Shown here piece by piece: positions 6,824-14,788 of a DNA stretch of 19,647 nt. Origin of the DNA: an uncultured Lachnospiraceae bacterium (lineage in GTDB: Bacteria; Bacillota; Clostridia; Lachnospirales; Lachnospiraceae); NCBI GenBank assembly GCA_910588125.1, contig CAJUPI010000059.1:1-19647 (forward strand). The letters are read 5' to 3'. Below the pieces are notes generated by a model, which worked only from the letters and a program-made list of their open reading frames with translations, was not told the origin of the DNA and did not search any database. Position 1 is the stretch's first letter. Every line of letters begins with the position of its first letter. The translations under genes were made by a program, and so were the position numbers.

Positions 6824-8869
6824 ATGGATGATTTGCCAAAATCCCTACGGGCAATTTTTCTGGCAGCAGTATTGGCGGCGGGAGGGCTTTTGGGCGGCTG
6901 TGCCGGACCTTCCACCCGGGTCTTGCCCCAGGAAAGCAAAGAAGTCGTGGTTTCGGAAGAGGGGCTACCGGTTTTAGAGGAGAGCAATCCTTTTTATCTG
7001 CAGGAGGAGCTGGAGATTCTTGCCGGTTCTCCCCGTGCGGGAGGAAGCGAGGAGGAACAGGAGGCGGTTCGCTATATCCGGCAGCTGCTGGAGGATTACG
7101 GATATGATACCTCGCTTCAACATGTTGCCGGGCGGCAGGGAGGAGAGGGGGCAGACGTTTTAAACGCTTCCGGCATCAATGTGGTGGCAGTGAGAGAGGC
7201 CTCAGAGCCAGAGGCAGATATTGTGATTGTAAGTGCCTGTCATGATACTTTGCCCTGGAGTCCCGGAGCCAGTGAAAGCGCTTCCGGCGTGGCGGCGCTT
7301 TTAGAGACAGCCCGGCTGCTTTCGCGGATGCCTACGGATACGGAGCTTCGTTTTGTCAGCTTTTCCGGCTATCCGGCGGGACAGACAGGCAGCCGCTACT
7401 ATGTGGAGTCCCTGAGTGAAAAAGAGCGCCACCGGGTGATCGGAGCGATACATCTGGGAGGGCTGGGATGCTCCGTAAACAGCGGGATCTTGTTGGAATC
7501 TGAGGATGGAAAGCCTACCATGCTGGGAGATGCCCTGCGGGATGCCAGCCAGGAGCTTCTTCAGGAAAGCTGGTTTTATGAACAGCGTGAGGGAACGCAT
7601 AGCCGTTTTGTCCGCGGTCGGTTGCCGGCGGTGACGGTGAGCCAGCAGCGGGAGGCATATGAGGCGGGTTCTCGTTTTGACCGGCCGGAGCTGGTGGACA
7701 TCGAGCGGCTGGCCCAGGTGGTGAATGTGGTAAGCCGTGCCATCTCGGATATCATGAGTCCAGATACCCCGTCGATGTTAGCCAAGGCCCATCACTATAA
7801 TGATTTGCGGGATAATGCCTATATACAGCCGGTGAGACAGCCGATTGCCTTTGGAGAGACGCCGCAGGAGACGGAGAGCCGTCTGGGTATCCGGGGATTT
7901 CTGGCAGCAGAGAACACGGACGGGGAGGAAAATGCTCTCCAGTCCTGGGAGTATCCGGTAAAGTGGCTGGGAGTAGATCAGGTTTTGTTGACTACCTATT
8001 ATTACCAGAACGGCCGGCTGGATACGGTTGTAGTGGATGGAGATGGCGCCGGGGTAGATATGGCTGATATGCGGGAGCGGCTGATATCCGTTTATGGCGA
8101 GCCCGTAGAAGAGGCAGAAGGCCCATCCGGGATTGCGTATAGCTGGCAGGATGCGGTCAGCCGGACAGCGATATTTATGACCCCGGAAAATGACGGATAC
8201 GAGCTGGAGCTTCGCGAATATCCGACGGAGAGGATGCTGTTAGACAGCTATGAAATTATCCCTGCTACAGGGCAGAATCCTCAGATGGGCCTGGGGCGCC
8301 GGGAGATGGAGGAAGCGCCGGCGCAGGATCCAAGGGCCAATGTACTGCTGACGCTGGTAAGGCAGCTGCTGCCAATGGGGGATGGGCAGCGTTTGCGGCG
8401 TATCGATTTCTATACGGATGGCCTCGGAGAGACAAAGACGGCGCTGGAGATCTTGCAGCCAGAGGAAAATGAAGAAGCAGAGGAACAAAGGGAACTGGAA
8501 TTTATCTGGGGCCTGGATCTGGAGGATGCCCTGACAGCGGATGGAAGATGGCGCAATGAGACCGATACGATACGTCAGATTCTGTTGTTATACGGGCAAA
8601 TGCTGGAGCAGACCGAGGAATATCGGACGGATTTTGAGACAATATTTTCCGATACGAATCCGGTGCAGCAGGTAGAGCTGGGAGTGAAGCCGGGGGATTA
8701 TAAAGAACCGTTGCCGGATTTGAAAGAGAGCTTTGTATGGTTTGTGTTGACAGACCGGCCAGGGGAGGCGGGCGGTAGTTGGGGAGCGAGAATACAATTC
8801 TTTTATCGATATGAAGAATTGATCGCATACCGGACGCAGATACGGAACAACCTTAAGATAGATCCATAA
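6824..8869 (+). CDS. Lipoprotein with a degenerate M28-type aminopeptidase fold
   Basis: This is a predicted surface lipoprotein of 681 residues. The N-terminus has a short signal peptide with lipobox LGGC (Cys26). Residues from about 50 to 310 follow the M28 zinc aminopeptidase plan: a conserved HD (His140-Asp141), GASESASGVAALLETAR (from 148), LRFVSFSGYPAGQTGSRYY, and later GRLPAVTV. The usual metal and catalytic residues are changed: the Asp of GA.D.ASG is Glu151, the Glu-Glu pair after FxG is Tyr183-Pro184, and the late Tyr-His-x-x-Asp site reads YEAGSRFD. Activity is therefore doubtful. The C-terminal half (about 380-681) is not a family I recognise. The start is set by AAAGGAG at 6811 and the promoter just upstream; an open frame extending back to 6653 is repeat DNA. 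Confidence 0.8.
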   Translation: MDDLPKSLRAIFLAAVLAAGGLLGGCAGPSTRVLPQESKEVVVSEEGLPVLEESNPFYLQEELEILAGSPRAGGSEEEQEAVRYIRQLLEDYGYDTSLQHVAGRQGGEGADVLNASGINVVAVREASEPEADIVIVSACHDTLPWSPGASESASGVAALLETARLLSRMPTDTELRFVSFSGYPAGQTGSRYYVESLSEKERHRVIGAIHLGGLGCSVNSGILLESEDGKPTMLGDALRDASQELLQESWFYEQREGTHSRFVRGRLPAVTVSQQREAYEAGSRFDRPELVDIERLAQVVNVVSRAISDIMSPDTPSMLAKAHHYNDLRDNAYIQPVRQPIAFGETPQETESRLGIRGFLAAENTDGEENALQSWEYPVKWLGVDQVLLTTYYYQNGRLDTVVVDGDGAGVDMADMRERLISVYGEPVEEAEGPSGIAYSWQDAVSRTAIFMTPENDGYELELREYPTERMLLDSYEIIPATGQNPQMGLGRREMEEAPAQDPRANVLLTLVRQLLPMGDGQRLRRIDFYTDGLGETKTALEILQPEENEEAEEQRELEFIWGLDLEDALTADGRWRNETDTIRQILLLYGQMLEQTEEYRTDFETIFSDTNPVQQVELGVKPGDYKEPLPDLKESFVWFVLTDRPGEAGGSWGARIQFFYRYEELIAYRTQIRNNLKIDP

Positions 8870-8896
8870 AGAAAGACAGCTTGGAGGTAAGAAGGG

Positions 8897-10408
8897 ATGT
8901 TAGAGAAGATCGATTTATCAAGGACTGTGGAGAAGGAAATCTACAAAAAGGTTCAGCAGGAGGAAGGGGCTAAGCTAGGACAGCTGCAGCGGCGTCTAAA
9001 GGATGCGGGGATTCCGGTTTTGATTCTTTTTGAGGGCATGGGAGCCGCCGGAAAGGGCACGCAGATCAACCGTCTGATTCAGGCATTGGATCCCCGGGGA
9101 TTTGATGTGTATGCCAGCAATAAGCCTACAGAGGAGGAAAATCTGCGGCCGTTTTTGTGGAAGTTCTGGACGTTGACGCCGGAGAATGGGCGAATTGCTA
9201 TTTACGATCGGAGTTGGTATCGGAAGGTTTTAGTTGACCGGTTTGACAAGGTGACAAAGAAAAAGGAGCTGCCGGAGGCATTTCGGGATATCTGTTCCTT
9301 TGAGAAGCAGCTGAGCGACGGCGGCGCGGTGATCATAAAGCTGTTTTTGTATATTTCTCAAGAAGAGCAGAAGAAGCGCTTCAAAAAGCTGGAGAAGTCG
9401 GTGGAGACCCGCTGGCATGTCAATGACAGCGACTGGGAGAGAAACCGGAATTATGAAGAATATCTCCAGATTAATGAAGAGATGCTCGAACGGACGGATA
9501 CGGAGTTTGCTCCCTGGACGATCATTGAGGCTACAGACCGCAACTATGCAGCAATGAAGATTTTAAAGACTGTGGCGGAAAGGCTGGAGCGGGCCCTGAG
9601 CGAGAAGGAAGCGCTAAAGGGAATGAAAAAGGTGAACTCCGGAATCTCCCTGGATGCCGGCAACCGTTATCAGAACGGGGTATTGTCAGGGGTGGATCTC
9701 TCCAAGAAACTGACGAAAGAGGAATATAAAGAAAAGTTGGATAAGCTACAAAGGCGGCTGGAAATTTTGCACAGTGACATTTACCGGTTGCGGATTCCGG
9801 TAGTGCTGGGTTTTGAAGGATGGGACGCCGGCGGAAAGGGCGGGGCGATCAAGCGCCTTACCAGCCATATGGATCCTCGTGGCTATCAGGTGTGCCCTAC
9901 GGCATCGCCCAATGATATCGAGAAGAAGCATCATTATCTGTGGCGTTTCTGGAATAAGGTGCCAAAGGCCGGGCATGTGGCGATCTTTGACCGTACCTGG
10001 TACGGCCGGGTGATGGTAGAACGGATTGAGGGCTTCTGTACCGAGGACGACTGGAAACGGGCTTACCAGGAGATCAATGAGATGGAGGCGCATATGGCGA
10101 ACGCTGGCGCCGTGGTGCTTAAATTCTGGCTTCACATCGATAAAGACGAGCAGGAGCGGCGTTTTAAGGAGAGAATGGAAATTCCGGAAAAACAGTGGAA
10201 GATCACGGATGAAGACTGGCGTAACCGGGAGAAATGGGATCAGTACGAGATTGCTGTCAACGAGATGTTGGTTCGGACATCCACCACGTATGCTCCCTGG
10301 ATTGTAGTGGAAGGAAATAACAAATATTATGCCCGCGTCAAGGTTTTGCAGACGGTTGTGGAGGCGTTGGAAGAAAAGATCCGGCAGGTGAAGGCCGAGA
10401 ACAAATAA
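8897..10408 (+). CDS. pap: Polyphosphate:AMP phosphotransferase (double PPK2 domain)
   Basis: Enzymes of this family move phosphate from polyphosphate to AMP to give ADP, in the cytoplasm. The 503 residues contain two PPK2 modules in tandem. The first has Walker A GMGAAGKGT (47-55) and a Walker B region IYDRSWYRKVLVDR. The second has GWDAGGKGG (308-316, Lys314) and IFDRTWYGRVMVER. Each half ends with a similar TxxAPW...E segment. The second half keeps the usual DRTWYGR sequence while the first reads DRSWYRK, so the C-terminal module is the more likely catalytic one; this is inference from the family. GGAGG at 8883-8887 supports the start. It follows the lipoprotein by 27 bases and is probably co-transcribed with it. 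A polyphosphate:ADP specificity cannot be excluded. Confidence 0.92.
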   Translation: MLEKIDLSRTVEKEIYKKVQQEEGAKLGQLQRRLKDAGIPVLILFEGMGAAGKGTQINRLIQALDPRGFDVYASNKPTEEENLRPFLWKFWTLTPENGRIAIYDRSWYRKVLVDRFDKVTKKKELPEAFRDICSFEKQLSDGGAVIIKLFLYISQEEQKKRFKKLEKSVETRWHVNDSDWERNRNYEEYLQINEEMLERTDTEFAPWTIIEATDRNYAAMKILKTVAERLERALSEKEALKGMKKVNSGISLDAGNRYQNGVLSGVDLSKKLTKEEYKEKLDKLQRRLEILHSDIYRLRIPVVLGFEGWDAGGKGGAIKRLTSHMDPRGYQVCPTASPNDIEKKHHYLWRFWNKVPKAGHVAIFDRTWYGRVMVERIEGFCTEDDWKRAYQEINEMEAHMANAGAVVLKFWLHIDKDEQERRFKERMEIPEKQWKITDEDWRNREKWDQYEIAVNEMLVRTSTTYAPWIVVEGNNKYYARVKVLQTVVEALEEKIRQVKAENK

Positions 10409-10460
10409 AAGTGACAGGAAGCGGTGAGACAGAGATTCTGGCAGCCGTGATGGGAATGGT

Positions 10461-11702
10461 ATGAGCAATGTGGTGATTATCGGCGGCGGGGCGGCGGGCA
10501 TGATGGCTGCTGTATCTGCCGCCGGCGCCGGACATCGGGTCCGGCTTTATGAAAAAAATGAGAAACTGGGGAAAAAGCTTTATATTACCGGGAAAGGCCG
10601 CTGCAATCTGACGAATGCCTGCGGTATCGGGGAATTATTTGACCATGTGGTAGACAATGGGAAGTTTCTTTACAGCAGCTTTTATGCTTTTTCCAACCAG
10701 GATATGATTGCTTTTATGGAAGAGAACGGTTGCCCGGTCAAAATAGAGAGAGGAAACCGTGTATTTCCAGTGTCAGATAAGTCTTCTGACGTGATAAAAG
10801 TGTTTTCCCGGCGTTTAGAGGCGCTGGGAGTGGAGGTGCATCTTCGGGAGGAGGTGGCAGACTTGACGCAGGATTCCGGCCGTATCACCGGTATTGTCTT
10901 GAAAAAAGGATGCCGCCCGGTTCCGGCGGATGCCGTAATTGTTGCCACCGGAGGACTCTCCTATCCTTCTACCGGTTCAACCGGTGACGGATATGCCTTT
11001 GCCAAAAGGATGGGGCATACTTTGACAGAACCCAATCCGGCGCTGGTGCCTTTTGTGGTGCGGGAACTGGCAACCGTGCAAGCATTGCAGGGGCCGTCCC
11101 TGAGAAATGTCAGGGTGCGTGTGTTAAATGGCGAGAAAACCAGATATGAAGCTTTGGGCGAAATGTTGTTTACCCATTTTGGAGTCAGCGGGCCGGTGTT
11201 ACTGTCGGCCAGCAGCTATGTGGCAAAAGAATTGAAAAAAGAGGCTTTGGCCTTAGCGATAGATTTGAAGCCGGCAATGACAAAGGAACAGTTGGACGCA
11301 CGGATTTTGCGGGATTTTGCGGAGGTAAAGAACCGGAGGTTTAAGAATTCTCTGATTCATCTGCTTCCGTCTAGGCTAATCCCGGTGATTGTGGAGAGAA
11401 GCAAGATTATGGAAGACAAGCCGGTAAATGAGATTACACGGGAAGAGAGACATCGCTTGACGGCGTTGATAAAAGATTTTCGGCTGACATTAGTCGGGCT
11501 TCGGGATTATCAGGAAGCGATCATTACCCAGGGCGGTATCTCTGTGCGGGAGGTTCATCCCAAAACCATGGAATCCAAATTGATACAAGGCTTGTACTTT
11601 GCAGGAGAGGTACTGGATTTGGATGCAGTGACCGGAGGGTTTAACCTGCAAATTGCATGGTCTACTGGCTATTTGGCAGGGATGTCAGTATCGTTTTCAT
11701 AA
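10461..11702 (+). CDS. FAD-dependent oxidoreductase, HI0933/BaiN-like family
   Basis: This is a 413-residue flavoprotein of the HI0933 (YhiN/BaiN-like) family, whose physiological substrate is mostly unknown. It begins with a dinucleotide-binding motif, VVIIGGGAAGMMAA (4-17), followed by LYEKNEKLGKKLYITGKGRCNLTN (about 29-52), which is diagnostic. GGLSYPSTGSTGDGYAFA in the middle and GLYFAGEVLDLDAVTGGFNLQ near the C-terminus are the other conserved blocks for FAD binding. The ribosome-binding site before ATG 10461 is weak (GGGAATGG only), but no better in-frame start exists and the N-terminal fold begins immediately. It is 52 bases after pap and 26 before cmk. Bile-acid or other reductase activity would be a guess. 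Confidence 0.9.
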   Translation: MSNVVIIGGGAAGMMAAVSAAGAGHRVRLYEKNEKLGKKLYITGKGRCNLTNACGIGELFDHVVDNGKFLYSSFYAFSNQDMIAFMEENGCPVKIERGNRVFPVSDKSSDVIKVFSRRLEALGVEVHLREEVADLTQDSGRITGIVLKKGCRPVPADAVIVATGGLSYPSTGSTGDGYAFAKRMGHTLTEPNPALVPFVVRELATVQALQGPSLRNVRVRVLNGEKTRYEALGEMLFTHFGVSGPVLLSASSYVAKELKKEALALAIDLKPAMTKEQLDARILRDFAEVKNRRFKNSLIHLLPSRLIPVIVERSKIMEDKPVNEITREERHRLTALIKDFRLTLVGLRDYQEAIITQGGISVREVHPKTMESKLIQGLYFAGEVLDLDAVTGGFNLQIAWSTGYLAGMSVSFS

Positions 11703-11728
11703 CAAATCGGAAAAGGAGCAGGATTAAG

Positions 11729-12415
11729 ATGCAGAATCAGATTTTTGCCATTGCGGTAGACGGGCCGGCAGGGGCCGGCAAGAGTACGATTGCCCGTCTG
11801 GCTGCGGAGCGGTTGGGATTTATTTATGTGGATACCGGGGCGATGTATCGGGCAATTGCCCTTTTTTGCCTGCGCCAGGGGATAAAGCCGGAAGATGAAA
11901 AAGCAGTTTCTTGTGGGATTGCCGGGGCGCAGATCACCATTCGCCATCAGAATGGTACGCAGCGGGTATTGTTAAACGGAGAGGATGTATCTGGTATGAT
12001 CCGCACGGAAGAGGTTGGGAAGACGGCGTCTACCGTCAGCGCCTATCCGACAGTGCGTGCTCATCTATTGGATTTGCAGCGTGGGCTGGCGGATAGCACC
12101 AGCGTCATTATGGACGGAAGAGATATCGGGACTTGTGTGCTGCCGAAGGCACAGGCCAAAATATTTTTGACAGCCAGCCCAAAGGTCCGTGCCATGAGAC
12201 GCTTTAAAGAATTGAAAGAAAAAGGTGAGATGTGTAATTTGCAGGAAATTGAGCAAGATATTATAGAAAGGGATCAAAGGGACAAAAACCGTGCGATTGC
12301 CCCGCTTAAGCAGGCAGAAGATGCCGTTTTGGTAGACGGTTCGGATATGAGCATCGATCAGGTGGTATCGGCTATTATCGAAGTGGCAAAAACCCGGGGA
12401 CTTTTGGTCAGATAG
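11729..12415 (+). CDS. cmk: Cytidylate kinase
   Basis: It phosphorylates CMP and dCMP with ATP in the cytoplasm, feeding pyrimidine nucleotide pools. The 228-residue protein has the P-loop GPAGAGKST (12-20), DTGAMYRA (CMP-binding region), and DGRDIGTCVLP. It ends with IIERDQRDKNRAIAPLKQAEDAV, the usual lid and C-terminal sequence. Length is typical. The start is ATG 11729 after AAAAGGAG (11711-11718); an in-frame ATG at 11657 lies inside the preceding gene and would add a non-homologous extension. The stop codon overlaps or abuts ispH, and the gene order cmk-ispH-rpsA is common in Clostridia. Confidence 0.96.
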   Translation: MQNQIFAIAVDGPAGAGKSTIARLAAERLGFIYVDTGAMYRAIALFCLRQGIKPEDEKAVSCGIAGAQITIRHQNGTQRVLLNGEDVSGMIRTEEVGKTASTVSAYPTVRAHLLDLQRGLADSTSVIMDGRDIGTCVLPKAQAKIFLTASPKVRAMRRFKELKEKGEMCNLQEIEQDIIERDQRDKNRAIAPLKQAEDAVLVDGSDMSIDQVVSAIIEVAKTRGLLVR

Positions 12416-12420
12416 TGGAT

Positions 12421-13269
12421 ATGGAGGTTATTGTGGCAAAAACCGCCGGTTTTTGTTTTGGGGTAAAACGGGCGGTGGAACAGGTATATGAACAGATTCA
12501 AAAAGCGGAAAAACCAGTATTCACCTATGGTCCTATTATTCATAACCGGGAGGTGGTAAGGGATCTGGAAGAAAAAGGTGTCTGCGTACTGAATACAGAA
12601 GAGGAATTATCGGCACTTACCGAGGGGATTGTTATCATCCGTTCCCATGGTGCCGGAAAGTCCGTCTATGATACTTTAGCGAAAAATGAGATCACCGTGG
12701 TCGATGCGACGTGTCCCTTTGTCAAAAAGATTCACCGGATAGTACAGGAGCAGGAGGCGGCGGGTCGGCAGGTAATTATCATTGGAGATCCCAGTCATCC
12801 AGAGGTACAAGGAATCTGTGGATGGTCGGGAGGAGGCATTTTGGTGGTCCAGAATGCATCGGAGCTGGAAAATTTGCCGGTGCAACAAGGAATTCCGCTC
12901 TGTTTGGTGGCACAGACGACATTTAATTACAATAAATTTCAAGAATTAGTTGAAAAATTTGAGAAAAAGGGTTATGATATACTTGTTTTAAATACGATTT
13001 GCAGTGCAACTCAGGAAAGACAAGTGGAAGCCAGCCGTATTGCGTCAGAGGTGGATGTGATGATTGTTATTGGCGACAAGAAGAGCTCCAACTCTCAGAA
13101 ACTGTACGAGATATGCCAAAAGAATTGTAAGAACACTTACTTTATCCAGACAGTAGGCGATTTCAATCCTGAATGTGTGAATTCTGTACGCAACGTAGGT
13201 ATTACAGCCGGGGCGTCTACCCCGAAACAAATTATCGAGGAGGTTCATGCAAATGCCAGAATTAAATGA
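12421..13269 (+). CDS. ispH: 4-hydroxy-3-methylbut-2-enyl diphosphate reductase
   Basis: This is the last enzyme of the MEP pathway: it reduces HMBPP to IPP and DMAPP with a [4Fe-4S] cluster. The three cluster cysteines are visible in AGFCFGVKRAV (Cys12), DATCPFV and NTICSATQERQ. Also present are RSHGAGKSV, GDPSHPEVQGI, the TTFN motif, and SSNSQKL near the C-terminus. Length is 282 residues from ATG 12421. A GTG at 12415 overlapping the cmk TAG is an alternative start; neither has a clear ribosome-binding site, so translation is probably coupled to cmk. In several Clostridia IspH is fused to S1. Here the two are separate, overlapping genes in different frames. Confidence 0.96.
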   Translation: MEVIVAKTAGFCFGVKRAVEQVYEQIQKAEKPVFTYGPIIHNREVVRDLEEKGVCVLNTEEELSALTEGIVIIRSHGAGKSVYDTLAKNEITVVDATCPFVKKIHRIVQEQEAAGRQVIIIGDPSHPEVQGICGWSGGGILVVQNASELENLPVQQGIPLCLVAQTTFNYNKFQELVEKFEKKGYDILVLNTICSATQERQVEASRIASEVDVMIVIGDKKSSNSQKLYEICQKNCKNTYFIQTVGDFNPECVNSVRNVGITAGASTPKQIIEEVHANARIK

Positions 13270-14386
13270 GTTTGAACAAATGCTAGAGGAGTCTTTAAAG
13301 ACAATCCGTACAGGGGAGATCGTCACTGGTAAAGTCATTGATGTCAAAGATGATGAGATTGTCTTGAATATAGGCTACAAGTCCGATGGAATTATTCCGC
13401 GCAATGAGTATACCAATGAGAATAATGTGGATCTGCGGAATTTGGTCCATGTGGGTGATGAGATGGAGGCAAAAGTAGTAAAAGTCAATGACGGGGAAGG
13501 GCAGGTTGCGCTTTCTTATAAAAGGCTGGCCATTGACAAAGGAAATAAGCGCCTGGAAGAGGCGTTCAACAGCCAGGAGGTTTTGACGGCTAAGGTAACG
13601 CAGGTATTGGACGGCGGATTGAGCGTGGAAGTGGAAGGCACAAGAGTGTTTATTCCGGCCAGCTTGGTTTCCGATACTTATGAGAGAGATTTGACCAAGT
13701 ATGCCGGCCAGGAGGTTGAGTTCGTGGTTACCGAGTTCAATCCCCGCCGAAGAAGAATTATCGGAGATCGGAAGCAGCTTATGGCAGCGCGGAAGGCGGA
13801 GATGCAAAAAGAGCTGTTTGAGCGTATTCAGGTAGGAGACGTGGTGGAAGGTACGGTCAAGAATGTCACGGATTTCGGCGCCTTTATTGACTTGGGAGGA
13901 GCAGATGGCCTGCTTCATATTTCCGAGATGTCCTGGGGACGTGTGGAGAATCCGAAGAAGGTATTTAAGAGCGGTGATCCGCTGACCGTATTGATCAAAG
14001 ATATCAATGGAGAAAAGATTGCGCTCAGCTTAAAGTTTCCGGATCAGAATCCATGGGCGAATGCGGATGAGAAGTATGCTGCTGGCAGCATCGTGACGGG
14101 CCGGGTGGCGCGGATGACCGATTTCGGCGCTTTCGTGGAGCTGGAGCCGGGAGTAGATGCTCTGTTGCATGTGTCTCAGATTTCCAGAGAGCATGTGGAA
14201 AAGCCGTCAGATGCCCTGAAGATCGGGCAGGAGATCGAGGCCCGCGTTGTAGATTTCAATGGAGAAGATCGGAAGATCAGCCTGAGCATTAAGGCGCTTC
14301 AGAATGCCCCCGAGCCGGTACAGGAAGAGAATCCGGATGTGGCGGACGTGGATATTGAGGCAGTTGCGGCGCAGTATGAGGAATAA
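13253..14386 (+). CDS. rpsA: 30S ribosomal protein S1, four S1 domains
   Basis: S1-type proteins bind mRNA and help the 30S subunit engage it. The 377-residue protein has four OB-fold S1 repeats: TGEIVTGKVIDVKDDEIVLN..., EVLTAKVTQVLDGGLSVEVEG..., QVGDVVEGTVKNVTDFGAFIDLGG...GLLHISEM, and AAGSIVTGRVARMTDFGAFVELEPG...ALLHVSQIS. The third and fourth are the most canonical. This is shorter than the six-domain E. coli S1, as is usual in Firmicutes. The start lies inside ispH: GAGGAGGT (13237-13244) is 8 bases from ATG 13253 but only 2 from ATG 13247, so 13253 is preferred. Overlap with ispH is 17 bases. A large palindrome follows the stop by 33 bases. Confidence 0.93.
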   Translation: MPELNEFEQMLEESLKTIRTGEIVTGKVIDVKDDEIVLNIGYKSDGIIPRNEYTNENNVDLRNLVHVGDEMEAKVVKVNDGEGQVALSYKRLAIDKGNKRLEEAFNSQEVLTAKVTQVLDGGLSVEVEGTRVFIPASLVSDTYERDLTKYAGQEVEFVVTEFNPRRRRIIGDRKQLMAARKAEMQKELFERIQVGDVVEGTVKNVTDFGAFIDLGGADGLLHISEMSWGRVENPKKVFKSGDPLTVLIKDINGEKIALSLKFPDQNPWANADEKYAAGSIVTGRVARMTDFGAFVELEPGVDALLHVSQISREHVEKPSDALKIGQEIEARVVDFNGEDRKISLSIKALQNAPEPVQEENPDVADVDIEAVAAQYEE

Positions 14387-14418
14387 GAGATTATTCCTTT
14401 ATGTGAATTGAAGATGAG

Positions 14419-14595
14419 AAAGAGGGTGTTGCAAAATAAGTTATCCGTCATTTTTCTTATCCCGTGTCCGGCTGTTCGCGAACATTCTGTCTGATATTGA
14501 CGGACTTTGTCCGTTAGGAGCAGACTGTGTGTACGTGAACCGTCCGAACACAGGATAGAGAAATGACGGGTGGCTTATTTTGCAACACCCTCTTT
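14419..14595. repeat. Family-2 palindromic element, full length (MITE-like; may act as terminator)
   Basis: The terminal arms 14419-14440 and 14574-14595 are a perfect 22-bp inverted repeat (AAAGAGGGTGTTGCAAAATAAG). Pairing continues inward with mismatches (CCGTCATTT...TATCC / GGATAGAGAAATGACGGG), then GTGTCCGG... / ...CCGAACAC, down to an apical ACGGAC-TTT-GTCCGT stem near 14501-14515. A partial copy lies at 336-411. The arms resemble insertion-sequence ends but no transposase is present and I see no clear target duplication. Its position after rpsA, with TTTTT at the right arm, would let it end transcription of the cmk-rpsA unit. Confidence 0.8.
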
Positions 14596-14709
14596 TTGTA
14601 TTAATGTTGTGAGTATGGTTTTATGTGCCTTCTGCAGATTCTTTTGCAAACGTTAAATATAGTCTATAGGATAATACTATTGCAGGGAAAGGCAAATCCC
14701 TGAAAAATT

Positions 14710-14721
14710 TATACAGGTACC
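14710..14721. promoter_or_regulatory. Second regulator half-site upstream of the marR -35
   Basis: TATACAGGTACC repeats the left two-thirds of the 18-bp palindrome at 14753 exactly and lies directly before the TTGACA box. The right half is not conserved (CTTGAC instead of TGTATA). A weaker or half operator is likely. Confidence 0.5.
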
Positions 14722-14722
14722 C

Positions 14723-14750
14723 TTGACAAATCTCTTGAAGTGTGTATAAT
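14723..14750 (+). promoter_or_regulatory. Sigma-A promoter of the MarR-ABC transport unit
   Basis: TTGACA (14723-14728) and TATAAT (14745-14750) are both consensus, with a 16-base spacer. It lies between the two operator-like sites, and transcription would start within the downstream palindrome, near 14757. Confidence 0.8.
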
Positions 14751-14752
14751 AA

Positions 14753-14770
14753 TATACAGGTACCTGTATA
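14753..14770. promoter_or_regulatory. Perfect 18-bp palindrome, probable MarR operator
   Basis: TATACAGGTACCTGTATA is its own reverse complement and covers the expected transcription start. MarR-family dimers typically bind such palindromes at their own promoters, so autorepression by the adjacent regulator is the natural reading. Confidence 0.65.
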
Positions 14771-14788
14771 AAATAAAGGAGACACAAT

